Shown: positions 31,636 through 39,816, counted from the stretch's first letter. The stretch is DNA of 41,717 nucleotides from Paenibacillus algorifonticola (GCF_000971975.1 NZ_LAQO01000053.1:1-41717), one strand, 5' to 3'. Notes: generated by a model not told the origin, from the sequence alone. Numbers and translations are program-made.

Positions 31636-33003
31636 GTGATGCTGGAAGCGCATCAGGCCGGAATTACGACACGGCGAGAAAAAATAAAAATCATCTTGGC
31701 GCTTGCTGTACCGACGATGATTGAGAACTTTTTGCTCACTATAGTTGGATTTATCGATACGTTATTTGTGTCTAGAATCGGTCTGAATGAGGTGGCTGCC
31801 GTTGGAGTTGGCAATACCGTTATAGCCGTCTATATAGCATTGTTTATGGCTTTGGGAATTGGCACCTCCTCACTAATTGCCCGAGCAGTAGGAGCTGGGG
31901 ATTTCACTAAAGCTAAGGCTATTGCAAGGCAGTCGACATGGATATCGGCGTTTACAGGCTTATTGTTGGGCATCGTTAGCTTATTTTTTGCAGAGTCCAT
32001 TTTGCGCTTAATGGGGGCAGCCCCTGATATTCTGGCACATGGGGTCGTCTATTTTCAAATTGTAGCGGTGCCTTCCTTGTTTATATCACTTATGGCGATC
32101 TTCGGCAGCATTTTGCGTTCTGGAGGCGATACGAGAACACCGATGGTCGTTGGCATATGGGTCAATCTCATTCATATTGTGCTGGATTACGTGCTCATAT
32201 TTGGCATTGGAAGCTGGCAGGGCTGGGGCATTGCCGGAGCGGGCTGGGCGACGTCCATTGTCCGCGTCATTGGAACAGTGGTATTGTACAAATACATACA
32301 GCAATCGAAGCTTTCTTTTTCCCTATTTAAAAAACAATCTGCGCAGAGCTATACGTATCCGCTATTAACCTTATCATTGCCCGCTGCCGCAGAACGGCTG
32401 ATTATGCGTGTAGGACAAATGTTTTATTTAGGCCTCGTTATTCGCATTAGTACCGAAGTATATTCTGCGCATTTGATAGCAGGCAATGTAATTGCTCTGT
32501 CTTATCTGCCTGGTTATGGCTTGGCAGTAGCGGCTACAACGCTTGTCGGTCAGCAATTGGGAGCGGGGCGAACGCGGGATAGCTATGAATATGGGCTGCT
32601 AACTGCGTGGATAGCTGTTGTGTTCATGACCTTAATCGGCATTGTATTCTGGCTTGGCTCAGGAATAGCTGCAAGTTGGTTTACAGGCGACATCGTCATC
32701 GTTGAAATGGTTCGTACTGCCCTTGGAATTGACGCGTTTGCTCAGCCGTTTCTGGCAATAAGCTTAGTCATTGCAGGAGCTCTGCAAGGGGCAGGCGACA
32801 CGAAGAGCCCCATGTATAGTACAATCATTGGTATATGGGGAATACGAGTGCTGGGCATTTATGTGCTGTGCTTGCATTTTCAGATGGGTATCGCAGGCGT
32901 CTGGCTGGTCAGCGCAATTGATCAACTGATGCGATCTGTTTATTTGTTGCAGCGTTTCAAGTCTCGGCTGCAGGCGAAACAGACGATCGCTCAAGGTGAA
33001 TAG
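31636..33003 (+). CDS. MATE family efflux transporter
   Basis: The ~455-residue protein has twelve predicted membrane segments in two similar halves, as in multidrug and toxin extrusion (MATE) cation-coupled exporters. Examples are ALAVPTMIENFLLTIVGFIDTLFVSRIGLNEVAAVGVG in the first half and LPAAAERLIMRVGQMFYLGLVIRI in the second. I favour GTG 31636, 8 bases from AGGAGG; ATG 31639 or ATG 31609 are alternatives. It is divergent from the ArsR-like gene and closely followed by the CsoR-type gene. Confidence 0.9.
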   Translation: MMLEAHQAGITTRREKIKIILALAVPTMIENFLLTIVGFIDTLFVSRIGLNEVAAVGVGNTVIAVYIALFMALGIGTSSLIARAVGAGDFTKAKAIARQSTWISAFTGLLLGIVSLFFAESILRLMGAAPDILAHGVVYFQIVAVPSLFISLMAIFGSILRSGGDTRTPMVVGIWVNLIHIVLDYVLIFGIGSWQGWGIAGAGWATSIVRVIGTVVLYKYIQQSKLSFSLFKKQSAQSYTYPLLTLSLPAAAERLIMRVGQMFYLGLVIRISTEVYSAHLIAGNVIALSYLPGYGLAVAATTLVGQQLGAGRTRDSYEYGLLTAWIAVVFMTLIGIVFWLGSGIAASWFTGDIVIVEMVRTALGIDAFAQPFLAISLVIAGALQGAGDTKSPMYSTIIGIWGIRVLGIYVLCLHFQMGIAGVWLVSAIDQLMRSVYLLQRFKSRLQAKQTIAQGE

Positions 33004-33016
33004 AGGAGGATGTGCA

Positions 33017-33328
33017 TTGGAGCAGGATCATACACATACACATACACATACACACACGCATACGCATGAGCATAAGCATCGCAAACAAATTATTAATCGA
33101 TTAGCCCGTATTGAGGGACATGTTCGATCGGTAAAGGAAATGACGGCTGATGGCCGTGACTGCTCTGATATTTTGCTGCAGATCGCAGCGGTGCGCAAGG
33201 CGCTCGATAATGCGGCCAAGCTGCTGCTTAAGGATCATTTGGAGAGCTGTGTGGTGGATGCCATTCACCATGGGGAGAAGAAAACGCTGGAGGATTTGAA
33301 TAAGGCGCTGGAGCATTTTATACGCTAG
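33017..33328 (+). CDS. CsoR/RcnR-family metal-sensing repressor with His-Thr N-terminal repeat
   Basis: The 103-residue all-helical repressor has RKQIINRLARIEGHVRSVKEM, then Cys49 (GRDCSDILLQIAAV), His74 and Cys78 (KDHLESCVVDA). Their spacing of 25 and 4 equals that of the Cu(I) ligands of CsoR. The residue before Cys49 is Asp, not the Tyr of copper CsoR, so the metal is uncertain. Nine histidines lie in residues 5-21, mostly as His-Thr pairs, unlike standard CsoR. Start is TTG, 7 bases from GAGGAGG. It probably forms an operon with the MATE gene. Confidence 0.85.
   Translation: MEQDHTHTHTHTHTHTHEHKHRKQIINRLARIEGHVRSVKEMTADGRDCSDILLQIAAVRKALDNAAKLLLKDHLESCVVDAIHHGEKKTLEDLNKALEHFIR
33029..33067 (+). 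repeat. CATACA hexanucleotide tandem repeat
   Basis: Four perfect CATACA units are followed by diverged copies (CACACG, CATACG). They encode His-Thr pairs at the start of the CsoR-type repressor. In-frame slippage could change the number of pairs without a frameshift. Confidence 0.85.
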
Positions 33329-33354
33329 CCAATAACGGATAAATAGTAAACAGT

Positions 33355-33400
33355 AAAACAAGCCGTGTTTCTCTGCTGCAGAGAAGCACGGCTTGTTTTA
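33355..33400. terminator. bidirectional terminator between csoR-like gene and modB
   Basis: A 13-bp stem (AAAACAAGCCGTG with its complement at 33387-33399) carries an inner TTCTCTG/CAGAGAA stem. A/T runs on both ends let it serve both convergent genes. Confidence 0.88.
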
Positions 33401-33420
33401 TGCCTATTTTTTCTATACGG

Positions 33421-34095
33421 CTATTCGGTCTTTCTGCGGGTGAGCGCCAGCATGAGGAAGGAAATCAGAACAATGGCAATCGTCCATGCCCAAGCCATTG
33501 CCATGTTTCCCCCGTCTACGGCGACGTAGATCGCGGTTGGTACTGTCTGGGTAACACCTGGAATGTTGCCAGCAATCATGAGCGTAGCACCGAACTCACC
33601 GAGCGCTCTGGCGAACCCGAGTATATAGGCGCTGATGAGAGAAGGGAATACAAGCGGCAGCGTAATGTAGCGAAAAATCTGCCATTCATTGCCGCCCATG
33701 GAGCGGCCCGCATCCTCCAGATGATGATCTATCCCTGAGAAGCCAACCTTCATCGTCTGGTAGACGAGGGGGAAGGCCACGACAACGGAAGCGATAACCG
33801 CCGCCCACCAGGTAAAAATGATCGGAGCATGAAACACCCATTCAATCAGCTTGCCCATCCAGCCTCTGCGGCCGAGCAATACAAGCAGCAGGAAACCAAC
33901 GACCGTCGGCGGCAGTACGAGCGGCAGCATGAATAGCGTTTCAAGCAGCAGCTTGCCTTTGAATCGGGCTCTCGACATCCATCTTGCAATAAGGACTCCA
34001 AGCAAAAGGGTTACAACACTCGATAGTAAGGCAACCTGTAGAGAAAGCCGGATCGGCGTCCAAAATGCGGGCCAATCTATGCCTGCCCCAATCAT
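33421..34095 (-). CDS. modB: molybdate ABC transporter permease ModB
   Basis: The 224-residue inner-membrane permease has about five hydrophobic segments. PLVLPPTVVGFLLLVLLGRRGWMGK is typical of ModB. The ABC-coupling loop reads ARALGEFGATLMIAGNIPG. Its ATG overlaps the modA stop by four bases. No ATPase gene (modC) adjoins; in B. subtilis the yvgL-yvgM pair is likewise without modC, so an ATPase encoded elsewhere is presumed. Confidence 0.93.
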   Translation of the reverse strand: MIGAGIDWPAFWTPIRLSLQVALLSSVVTLLLGVLIARWMSRARFKGKLLLETLFMLPLVLPPTVVGFLLLVLLGRRGWMGKLIEWVFHAPIIFTWWAAVIASVVVAFPLVYQTMKVGFSGIDHHLEDAGRSMGGNEWQIFRYITLPLVFPSLISAYILGFARALGEFGATLMIAGNIPGVTQTVPTAIYVAVDGGNMAMAWAWTIAIVLISFLMLALTRRKTE

Positions 34096-34970
34096 TGCGC
34101 TGCGGAGAACCCGTATTTAATGAATACGTTCATTGCATCTGCTGTTTGCAGGTAAGCGTAAAAAGCTTTTGCTTCGCTTTGATGCTTTGTTTCTTTCACA
34201 ATACCGATTGGATATACAATTGGCGTGTAAGTTGCTGGGTCAACAGTAGCGGCGATTGTAACTTTATCGGACGTCAAAGCATCTGTACGATAGACGAAAC
34301 CAGCGTCTACATTGCCTGTTTCTACATATTGCAGCACTTGGCGCACGTCTTTCGCTTGGACAAGCTTGGATTGCAGGCTGTCCCACAGCTTAGCGTTCGT
34401 CAAAGCTTCCATCGCATAGTTGCCAGCAGGAACGCTTTCTGGAATACCGATTGCGATTTTACCAAGGGTATCTTGGCTGAGGTCGGCAATAGCTGCTACT
34501 TTAACTTTGCTGTCAACTCCCGTCACAATAACGAGTTCGTTGGCCAGCAGTTTCTTTTGCTGGTCTTCAGCAATAAAGCCTCCTTCAACGAGTGCCTTCA
34601 GGTTTTTGGAAGAAGCAGAAAGGAACAGGTCAGCCGGGGCCCCTTGCTCGATTTGCTGTTGCAATGCACCGGAAGCGCCGAAGTTGAAGTTCAAGGTAAT
34701 GGATGGATTTGCAGCTTCATAAGCTTGCTTAATTTCTTGCAGGGCATCCGTCAAGCTGGCAGCAGCAGAAATCGTTAAATCTACTGTCTCGGTAGGTGCA
34801 GGAGCTTCGCTCGCTTGCGGCGATGCTGATTCTACAACAGCAGCGCTAGGACTGCTCGTGCTTGTATCCGTTGCAGCCGTTCCGGTATTGTTCGCGCCAC
34901 ACGCCGCGCATACAAGCAGCACAGCCAGCATAAAAAAGAGTACAGCAGGTTTCTTGAATTGTGTAAACAT
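34092..34970 (-). CDS. modA: molybdate-binding lipoprotein ModA
   Basis: The 292-residue substrate-binding lipoprotein has a signal peptide ending in CAAC (lipidated Cys24). A Thr/Ser/Ala/Pro-rich spacer (~25-60) follows. The binding domain has TISAAASLTDALQEIKQAYEAA, FNFGASGALQQQIEQGAPADLFLSAS and GIPESVPAGNYA, the ModA pattern, with the Ser residues that hold the oxyanion. The ATG has GGAGGAG upstream. Confidence 0.95.
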   Translation of the reverse strand: MFTQFKKPAVLFFMLAVLLVCAACGANNTGTAATDTSTSSPSAAVVESASPQASEAPAPTETVDLTISAAASLTDALQEIKQAYEAANPSITLNFNFGASGALQQQIEQGAPADLFLSASSKNLKALVEGGFIAEDQQKKLLANELVIVTGVDSKVKVAAIADLSQDTLGKIAIGIPESVPAGNYAMEALTNAKLWDSLQSKLVQAKDVRQVLQYVETGNVDAGFVYRTDALTSDKVTIAATVDPATYTPIVYPIGIVKETKHQSEAKAFYAYLQTADAMNVFIKYGFSAAQ

Positions 34971-34994
34971 AAACTCTCCTCCAAATATAGTTTA

Positions 34995-35010
34995 TTATAT
35001 CTATTTATAA
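34995..35010. promoter_or_regulatory. candidate operator just downstream of the modA promoter
   Basis: The palindrome TTATA-N6-TATAA lies about +4 to +19 relative to the predicted modA start. It recalls the TATA-type half-sites of ModE boxes. Binding by the divergent HTH regulator is inferred only. Confidence 0.4.
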
Positions 35011-35019
35011 CTAAATATC

Positions 35020-35049
35020 ATTATAGACTGGCATCAATTCCACTGTAAA
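35020..35049 (-). promoter_or_regulatory. modA promoter
   Basis: On the minus strand, TTTACA (35044-35049) and a perfect TATAAT (35020-35025) are spaced by 18 bases. Confidence 0.7.
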
Positions 35050-35159
35050 GGGAGATGGGATATTTGAAATATAAGACTTTCTAAAGTTCTGAGGACGGAT
35101 TAGCTTATATTTTAATGTGATGTGAACTCGGTTATTCAGGGTCAGGGAAAGCTCGTTCA

Positions 35160-35187
35160 TTTACGCATCCTGCAATTATGTTACAAT
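35160..35187 (+). promoter_or_regulatory. promoter of the HTH/molybdate-binding regulator
   Basis: TTTACG (35160-35165) and TACAAT (35182-35187) are spaced by 16 bases upstream of the gene at 35256. Confidence 0.55.
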
Positions 35188-35255
35188 TAAAGGTATGAAA
35201 ATAATAACCAAATTCAGCCTGTAACCTAGGCTGAGCGAGGCTAAGGAGATCCAAT

Positions 35256-36254
35256 ATGTCCGCTGACATCTCATATACAACCGAAGAAATTGCCAAGCTA
35301 TTGAAAATTTCCAAGCTCACCGTATACGATTTAATTAAAAAAGGAGAGCTACCCTCGTACCGAGTAGGCAAGCAGATTCGAATTGACGCTTCCGATCTGG
35401 AAGCGTACAAGCTGCGGGCTAAAGGCCTCCAAGCTAATGCGCCTGCCGGCAAGACCATGGCTTTCCAGCCTCAAGGCACTCCATACGCGCACGCCCAGGA
35501 TTTATCGGACAGAAGCGCTGCCTCGTATAATGCCGGAGGGGGAGGGGGACGCCCTATCGTCATTACCGGACAAGATATGAGCCTTGATATTTTGGCCAAG
35601 CATATCGAGCGAGAGGGATTGGGCGTGCGCCCGCTACGCTCCTATGTAGGCAGCATGGACAGCCTGGTATCCATGTACAAAGGAGAATCCGACATCGTCA
35701 GCACGCATTTGCTGGACGGCGATACAGGGGAATATAACGTTCCCTATATTCGTAAACTATTGATTGGAGCTCCTTATATCGTTGTGCATTTGCTGACGAG
35801 AAGCGCGGGTTTGTTCGTGCAGCAAGGCAATCCGCTTAAGCTTGCAAGCTGGGCCGATTTGGTGAAGCCGGGACTCCGACTCATTAACCGGGAGCGTGGC
35901 GCCGGCGCGCGTGTTCTGCTGGATGAGCAGCTTAGGCTGCACAATATTCCGGCAGCTTCAATAGTGGGCTATGATCAGGAGCAGACGAATCATCTTGGAG
36001 TAGCTGCGCAGGTTGCGTCAGGCGAGGCCGATGTGGGTATTGGAACGGAGAGGGCTGCAGCGGTCGTTTCCCGCATTACGTATATTCCCCTTATTCAGGA
36101 GCAATATGACTTGGTTATGTTGAAGAAGCCGGACAATCAAGTATTTATTGATGCGGTCATTCGCATTTTACAGTCGCAGAGCTTCAAGCAGGAGCTAGGA
36201 GCCATTACAGGGTATGATTTAACCCGTACCGGGGAAATTGTTGCGGAAAGCTGA
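35256..36254 (+). CDS. HTH regulator fused to a periplasmic-binding-like domain (YvgK-like)
   Basis: The 332-residue protein starts with an excisionase/MerR-type HTH (YTTEEIAKLLKISKLTVYDLIKKGELPSYRVGKQIRI, ~6-45). A Gly-rich linker (~92-97) leads to a binding-protein-like domain (~100-325) with SLDILAKHIE, GAGARVLLDEQL and SGEADVGIGTERAA. B. subtilis YvgK has this layout and sits next to yvgL-yvgM (modA, modB). It is therefore probably a molybdate-responsive regulator of modAB. It has no signal peptide and should act in the cytoplasm. The ATG has AAGGAGAT upstream. Confidence 0.82.
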   Translation: MSADISYTTEEIAKLLKISKLTVYDLIKKGELPSYRVGKQIRIDASDLEAYKLRAKGLQANAPAGKTMAFQPQGTPYAHAQDLSDRSAASYNAGGGGGRPIVITGQDMSLDILAKHIEREGLGVRPLRSYVGSMDSLVSMYKGESDIVSTHLLDGDTGEYNVPYIRKLLIGAPYIVVHLLTRSAGLFVQQGNPLKLASWADLVKPGLRLINRERGAGARVLLDEQLRLHNIPAASIVGYDQEQTNHLGVAAQVASGEADVGIGTERAAAVVSRITYIPLIQEQYDLVMLKKPDNQVFIDAVIRILQSQSFKQELGAITGYDLTRTGEIVAES

Positions 36255-36285
36255 GAACATCATAAGCAGGAAGAAGGAACAGCGG

Positions 36286-37452
36286 ATGAACCATTTTAAA
36301 ACAGGAACAGAACGGTTTGTACATTTTATTTTAAATAATAAATTTGTTATATTCCTGCTCGTGCTGCTCCTGGTAAGTCTGAATATTTTCGTCATGAGCA
36401 AAATCTCCTACGTGTTCACGCCGCTCACCGTATTGTTCAAGACGGTGCTGCTGCCGATTATTTTGGCGGGTGTAGCTTATTATTTGCTAAATCCGATTGT
36501 GGATTATTTGGAGACGAAGAAGGCTCCGCGTATTTATTCCATTTTTGTGATCTTTGCGGTCATTTTAGGCTTGCTTACGATTTTGCTAACGGTAGTTATT
36601 CCGCTTGTAAGCACACAGATCGTCAGTCTGGTCGAAAATTTACCGGGTTATGGGGATCAACTGCGAACGAAGTTTGATGAGTTGATGCACAGCGGCGACC
36701 TGCGGGATATTGAGCGGTGGCTCAATATAAATCCATCAGATTTGAGCGGCAATATTACGAAGCGGGCCACCGAGCTGCTAAATGGTGTGTGGCAAAGTGT
36801 AGGTTCTTTCGTGGGGGCGCTCAAAGATGTTGTGCTCGCGGTCATCACGCTGCCGTTTATTCTGTTCTACCTATTAAAGGATGGCAAAAGGCTGCCGGAG
36901 TATATTGCTGCTATACTGCCAACGAACATGAGAACGCACACGAAGCGCATTATGGGCGAAATGAATGGCCAAATCAGCAGCTACATAAGAGGACAGATTA
37001 TTGTGAGCTTCTGTATTGGCTTGCTGCTGTATATCGGTTATTTGATTATTGGGCTTGAGTATTCGCTGGTGCTGGCGCTGATTGCTGCTTGTACAGCCAT
37101 CATTCCGTATCTGGGCCCAGCTATCGCGATTACGCCAGCGCTTATTGTAGCGATGGTAACATCACCCGTTATGATGCTGAAAATGCTGGTGATCTGGACC
37201 ATTGTCCAGCTGATTGAAGGGAAGTTTATTTCCCCGCAAATTATGGGCAAAAGTATGAAAATTCATCCCATTACGATTATTTTCGTCATTTTGACTGCTG
37301 GGAATTTGTTTGGATTGGCGGGCATTATTTTAGCTGTACCAGGCTATGCGGTGCTAAAAGTTATTGCGACGAATTTCTTCCACTGGCTGCAGGCGCGTTC
37401 GCCGCTTTACGCAGCGGAGGAAGTGAATGCAGATAATGATTTTAAGCTATAA
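36286..37452 (+). CDS. AI-2E family transporter-like membrane protein
   Basis: The 388-residue protein has seven or eight hydrophobic segments and family signatures: LLPIILAGVAYYLLNPIVDYL, LPFILFYLLKDGKRLPEYIA, QIIVSFCIGLLLYIGYLIIGLEYSLVLALIAACTAIIPYLGP, and IEGKFISPQIMGKSMKIHPI. The family name comes from TqsA; many members have other or unknown roles. I chose the ATG at 36286, with GGAAGAAGGAAC upstream. An in-frame start at 36238 overlaps the preceding gene's end. Confidence 0.88.
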   Translation: MNHFKTGTERFVHFILNNKFVIFLLVLLLVSLNIFVMSKISYVFTPLTVLFKTVLLPIILAGVAYYLLNPIVDYLETKKAPRIYSIFVIFAVILGLLTILLTVVIPLVSTQIVSLVENLPGYGDQLRTKFDELMHSGDLRDIERWLNINPSDLSGNITKRATELLNGVWQSVGSFVGALKDVVLAVITLPFILFYLLKDGKRLPEYIAAILPTNMRTHTKRIMGEMNGQISSYIRGQIIVSFCIGLLLYIGYLIIGLEYSLVLALIAACTAIIPYLGPAIAITPALIVAMVTSPVMMLKMLVIWTIVQLIEGKFISPQIMGKSMKIHPITIIFVILTAGNLFGLAGIILAVPGYAVLKVIATNFFHWLQARSPLYAAEEVNADNDFKL

Positions 37453-37469
37453 TATAAGCATTATAAAAC

Positions 37470-37498
37470 GGAGGACTGCTTGCAAAAGCAGTCTTTTT
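37470..37498 (+). terminator. terminator after the AI-2E family gene
   Basis: GACTGCTT (37474-37481) pairs with AAGCAGTC (37486-37493) around a 4-base loop, followed by TTTTT. Confidence 0.88.
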
Positions 37499-37555
37499 AT
37501 TAAAATATAAGAATGTATAAGCTGCCACCAGAACATTTGCTTCTATTTCAACGCG

Positions 37556-37591
37556 AAACGGCATTGCCTTCAAGGGTCTGAAATGCCGTTT
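37556..37591. repeat. intergenic inverted repeat upstream of yjlC
   Basis: Perfect 10-bp arms AAACGGCATT (37556-37565) and AATGCCGTTT (37582-37591) are separated by 16 bases. Outer partial pairing (TTCAA/TTGAA, GCG/CGC) extends the stem. No T-run follows. Confidence 0.6.
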
Positions 37592-37626
37592 ACGCTTGAA
37601 CTTTTCAAAGTAACTAAAAGTTGTAA

Positions 37627-37655
37627 TTGCAGTTTTTGTCGCAAAGGAATAAAAT
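37627..37655 (+). promoter_or_regulatory. candidate yjlC-ndh promoter
   Basis: TTGCAG (37627-37632) and TAAAAT (37650-37655) are spaced by 17 bases. It lies 42 bases upstream of the Rex site, which would then act as a roadblock; a second promoter overlapping the site is possible. Confidence 0.5.
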
Positions 37656-37696
37656 GAACATGAGTGTGGTCAAGTCCCTCTAATTATGCATCCTTA

Positions 37697-37714
37697 TTGT
37701 GAAACATTTCACAA
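37697..37714. promoter_or_regulatory. Rex operator
   Basis: TTGTGAAACATTTCACAA has perfect 8-bp arms and matches the TTGTGAA-N4-TTCACAA binding site of the redox repressor Rex. Rex is released when NADH is high. The B. subtilis yjlC-ndh operon is a known Rex target. Confidence 0.9.
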
Positions 37715-37800
37715 TTTCAGGTTTTTTTCAGAGGAGGCTTGCCGTTGTAACGGCGTTTAACTAATCATGCAACAAACAACGCAAGGGAGGCATTTTTCGT

Positions 37801-38229
37801 ATGTCGGAAACATTAACAGAGCAAGAAGTACAGACGGGATCTGTACGTAGTGAACTGGACGTTCTGGAGCAATTGCTTAAACCGGAAATCCAAAGCTCGC
37901 TGAATCAGCTGGTAGAAAGCTTGCCTAAGCTTGCTGAAATGGTTACTTTGATGACCAAAGCTTATGATGTGGCAACAACTGTGGCGAATGACCAAGTGCT
38001 TATGGGCGATATGAAGCATGGTATCGAGGAATTCGTTAAGCCGATTACGGACAAGGCTAAAGGCATTGCATCGGCTGCTGTAGAAGCAAATGATCGTGCA
38101 CAAGCAGAGCCTACGACAATCGGTCTGTTCGGCATTCTCAAAATGCTGAAAGATCCGCAGGTCCAACAAACATTGCGTTTCGCGCAATCGTTCCTGGATG
38201 TATTAGCAGAGCGCAACAAACAACGTTAA
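37801..38229 (+). CDS. yjlC: DUF1641 family protein YjlC
   Basis: The 142-residue, mostly helical protein has LLKPEIQSSLNQLVESLPKLAEMVTLMTKAYDVATTV and GLFGILKMLKDPQVQQTLRFAQSFLDVLAE, the DUF1641 pattern. It precedes ndh as in B. subtilis. Its role is unknown; co-regulation suggests assistance to NADH dehydrogenase. The ATG has AAGGGAGG about 11 bases upstream. Codon choice looks more biased than in neighbouring genes, suggesting high expression. Confidence 0.9.
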   Translation: MSETLTEQEVQTGSVRSELDVLEQLLKPEIQSSLNQLVESLPKLAEMVTLMTKAYDVATTVANDQVLMGDMKHGIEEFVKPITDKAKGIASAAVEANDRAQAEPTTIGLFGILKMLKDPQVQQTLRFAQSFLDVLAERNKQR

Positions 38230-38260
38230 GATCGGATCAGAATGAGAACGGAGGATCAGT

Positions 38261-39439
38261 ATGTCTAAGCATATTTTGATTTTGGGTGGCGGATATGGCG
38301 GTTTGCTGAGCGCATTGACAACTCGCAAATATTTGTCCCCCGAGGAAGCAAGCATTACCGTTGTTAACCGTATTCCATCGCACCAAATCGTAACCGAATT
38401 GCATCGTCTGGCCGTTGGCGGCGTTCATGAGAACAACGTTGCTTTGCCGCTGACGAAGCTGTTCAAAGATAAATCCATCAATTTGGTTATCGACACAGTC
38501 GACAAAATTGATCCGGATCAGAAGCAAGTTCACCTTTCCAGCGGTGCAAAAACTTCCTACGATACGCTAGTTATCGCTCTTGGTGGCGAAACGGCATTTT
38601 TCGGCATTCCAGGCCTTGAAGAAAACAGCCTGACGCTGAAATCGGTTGAGGAAGCAAACCGCGTGAGCGCGCACATTCAAGAGCGCCTTGCTGCGTACGC
38701 ACAATCGAAAAACAAAGCTGACGCAACCATCGTTGTTGGCGGCGGCGGCCTGACTGGTATTGAGCTGATCGGTGAAATTGCCGACATGCTGCCAAAATGG
38801 TGTGAGCAATACGGCGTTAACATCAGCGAAGTATCGGTATACAACGTTGAAGCAGGCCCGTCGATTCTGGCTGGTTTCCCTGCAGAGCTTGTTGACCGTG
38901 CGAAAGCAAGCCTCGAAAAACGCGGCGTTCAATTGCTGATGGGCATTGCGGTTACAGAAGTAAAAGGCAACCAAGTTATTTTGAAAGACGGTCAAACGCT
39001 TGTGGCTAACACATTCGTATGGACTGGCGGCGTTACAGGCAACCCTGTTGTAGCAAACTGCGGTATCGAAGTGAACCGTGGCCGCGCTACAGTCAATGAG
39101 TTCCTGCAATCGACTTCGCACCCTGAAGTTTACCTAGCTGGCGACAATGCAGTTGTATTTAGCGCAGATGGCCGTCCTTATCCGCCAAGTGCACAAATCG
39201 CATGGCAAATGGGCGAAGCAATCGGCTACAACCTGTTCGCGCAATCCAAAGGCTTGCCGCAAAAATCGTTTGCATTCGTTAACTCCGGCGTTCTTGCGAG
39301 CCTTGGCCGCAAAGATGCAATCGGAACAGTCGGCGCAAGCCAGCTTCGTCTGAGAGGCACTACGGCTTCTTTGATGAAGGAAGCAAGTAACGTTCGTTAC
39401 CTGTCGCATGTTAACGGCTTGTTCTCGCTCGTTTACTAA
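38261..39439 (+). CDS. ndh: type II NADH dehydrogenase (NDH-2)
   Basis: The 392-residue membrane-associated flavoenzyme passes electrons from NADH to menaquinone without pumping protons. The FAD motif GGGYGG is at 8-13. The NADH-binding VVGGGGLTGIELIGEIAD is near 156-173. YLAGDNA and the ALxG motif VIALGGE are also present. The quinone-site region contains YPPSAQIAWQMGEAIGYN. It is 31 bases after yjlC with its own GGAGG. A Rex site precedes the operon. Confidence 0.96.
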   Translation: MSKHILILGGGYGGLLSALTTRKYLSPEEASITVVNRIPSHQIVTELHRLAVGGVHENNVALPLTKLFKDKSINLVIDTVDKIDPDQKQVHLSSGAKTSYDTLVIALGGETAFFGIPGLEENSLTLKSVEEANRVSAHIQERLAAYAQSKNKADATIVVGGGGLTGIELIGEIADMLPKWCEQYGVNISEVSVYNVEAGPSILAGFPAELVDRAKASLEKRGVQLLMGIAVTEVKGNQVILKDGQTLVANTFVWTGGVTGNPVVANCGIEVNRGRATVNEFLQSTSHPEVYLAGDNAVVFSADGRPYPPSAQIAWQMGEAIGYNLFAQSKGLPQKSFAFVNSGVLASLGRKDAIGTVGASQLRLRGTTASLMKEASNVRYLSHVNGLFSLVY

Positions 39440-39471
39440 TTTAATAAGTAATAACCATAATAAGTCCTCGT

Positions 39472-39512
39472 TTAAACGGCAGCAGCTGTTTAGGCGGGGA
39501 CTTTATTTTTTC
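39472..39512 (+). terminator. terminator of yjlC-ndh
   Basis: AAGTCCTCG pairs with CGGGGACTT, extended by TTTAAAC/GTTTAGG with G-U pairs, and followed by TTATTTTTT. Confidence 0.85.
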
Positions 39513-39525
39513 GCTTAGTGTCTCT

Positions 39526-39623
39526 GATGAATCATCAACCGAGTAATGCTCGGGGTATTACGATTGATCATGGCTTCATCAGCGAGGTTATGAACGGTAC
39601 TCCGTTCATAACCTTTAGACTGG
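39526..39623. other. hairpin-rich intergenic stretch downstream of ndh
   Basis: Three hairpins follow each other: TGATG/CATCA near 39526-39538, GTAAT/ATTAC around 39542-39561, and a perfect 12-bp stem with arms GGTTATGAACGG and CCGTTCATAACC (39596-39623, 4-base loop). No gene is present. This could be a structured RNA or protein sites; the 250 bases to the next gene are otherwise plain AT-rich DNA. Confidence 0.45.
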
Positions 39624-39787
39624 ACTTAAGTTAAGCTTCTTGGTTGCGATTAGAACTTTTCACTGTTAGTAAATAAGAAATATTATGTTAAGTAGGAAAA
39701 TGCTGCATTTTGTCGAATATTCTGTTTTGTAACCATGAATTGTTACATGATCGTACAGGATACTGGCAGTCGACTCTTTATTGGCGT

Positions 39788-39816
39788 TTGGAATGAAAGA
39801 GCATACGGGTTTAATT
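39788..39816 (+). promoter_or_regulatory. candidate promoter of the spike-like gene
   Basis: TTGGAA (39788-39793) and TTAATT (39811-39816) are spaced by 17 bases. The -10 lies in a GGGTT-N6-AACCC palindrome (39807-39822) that might be an operator. Confidence 0.45.

Noticed and set aside
33029..33067. CRISPR or other spaced repeat
   Set aside because: The repeat is a direct hexanucleotide tract in a coding frame, without spacers; no CRISPR array was seen in the window.
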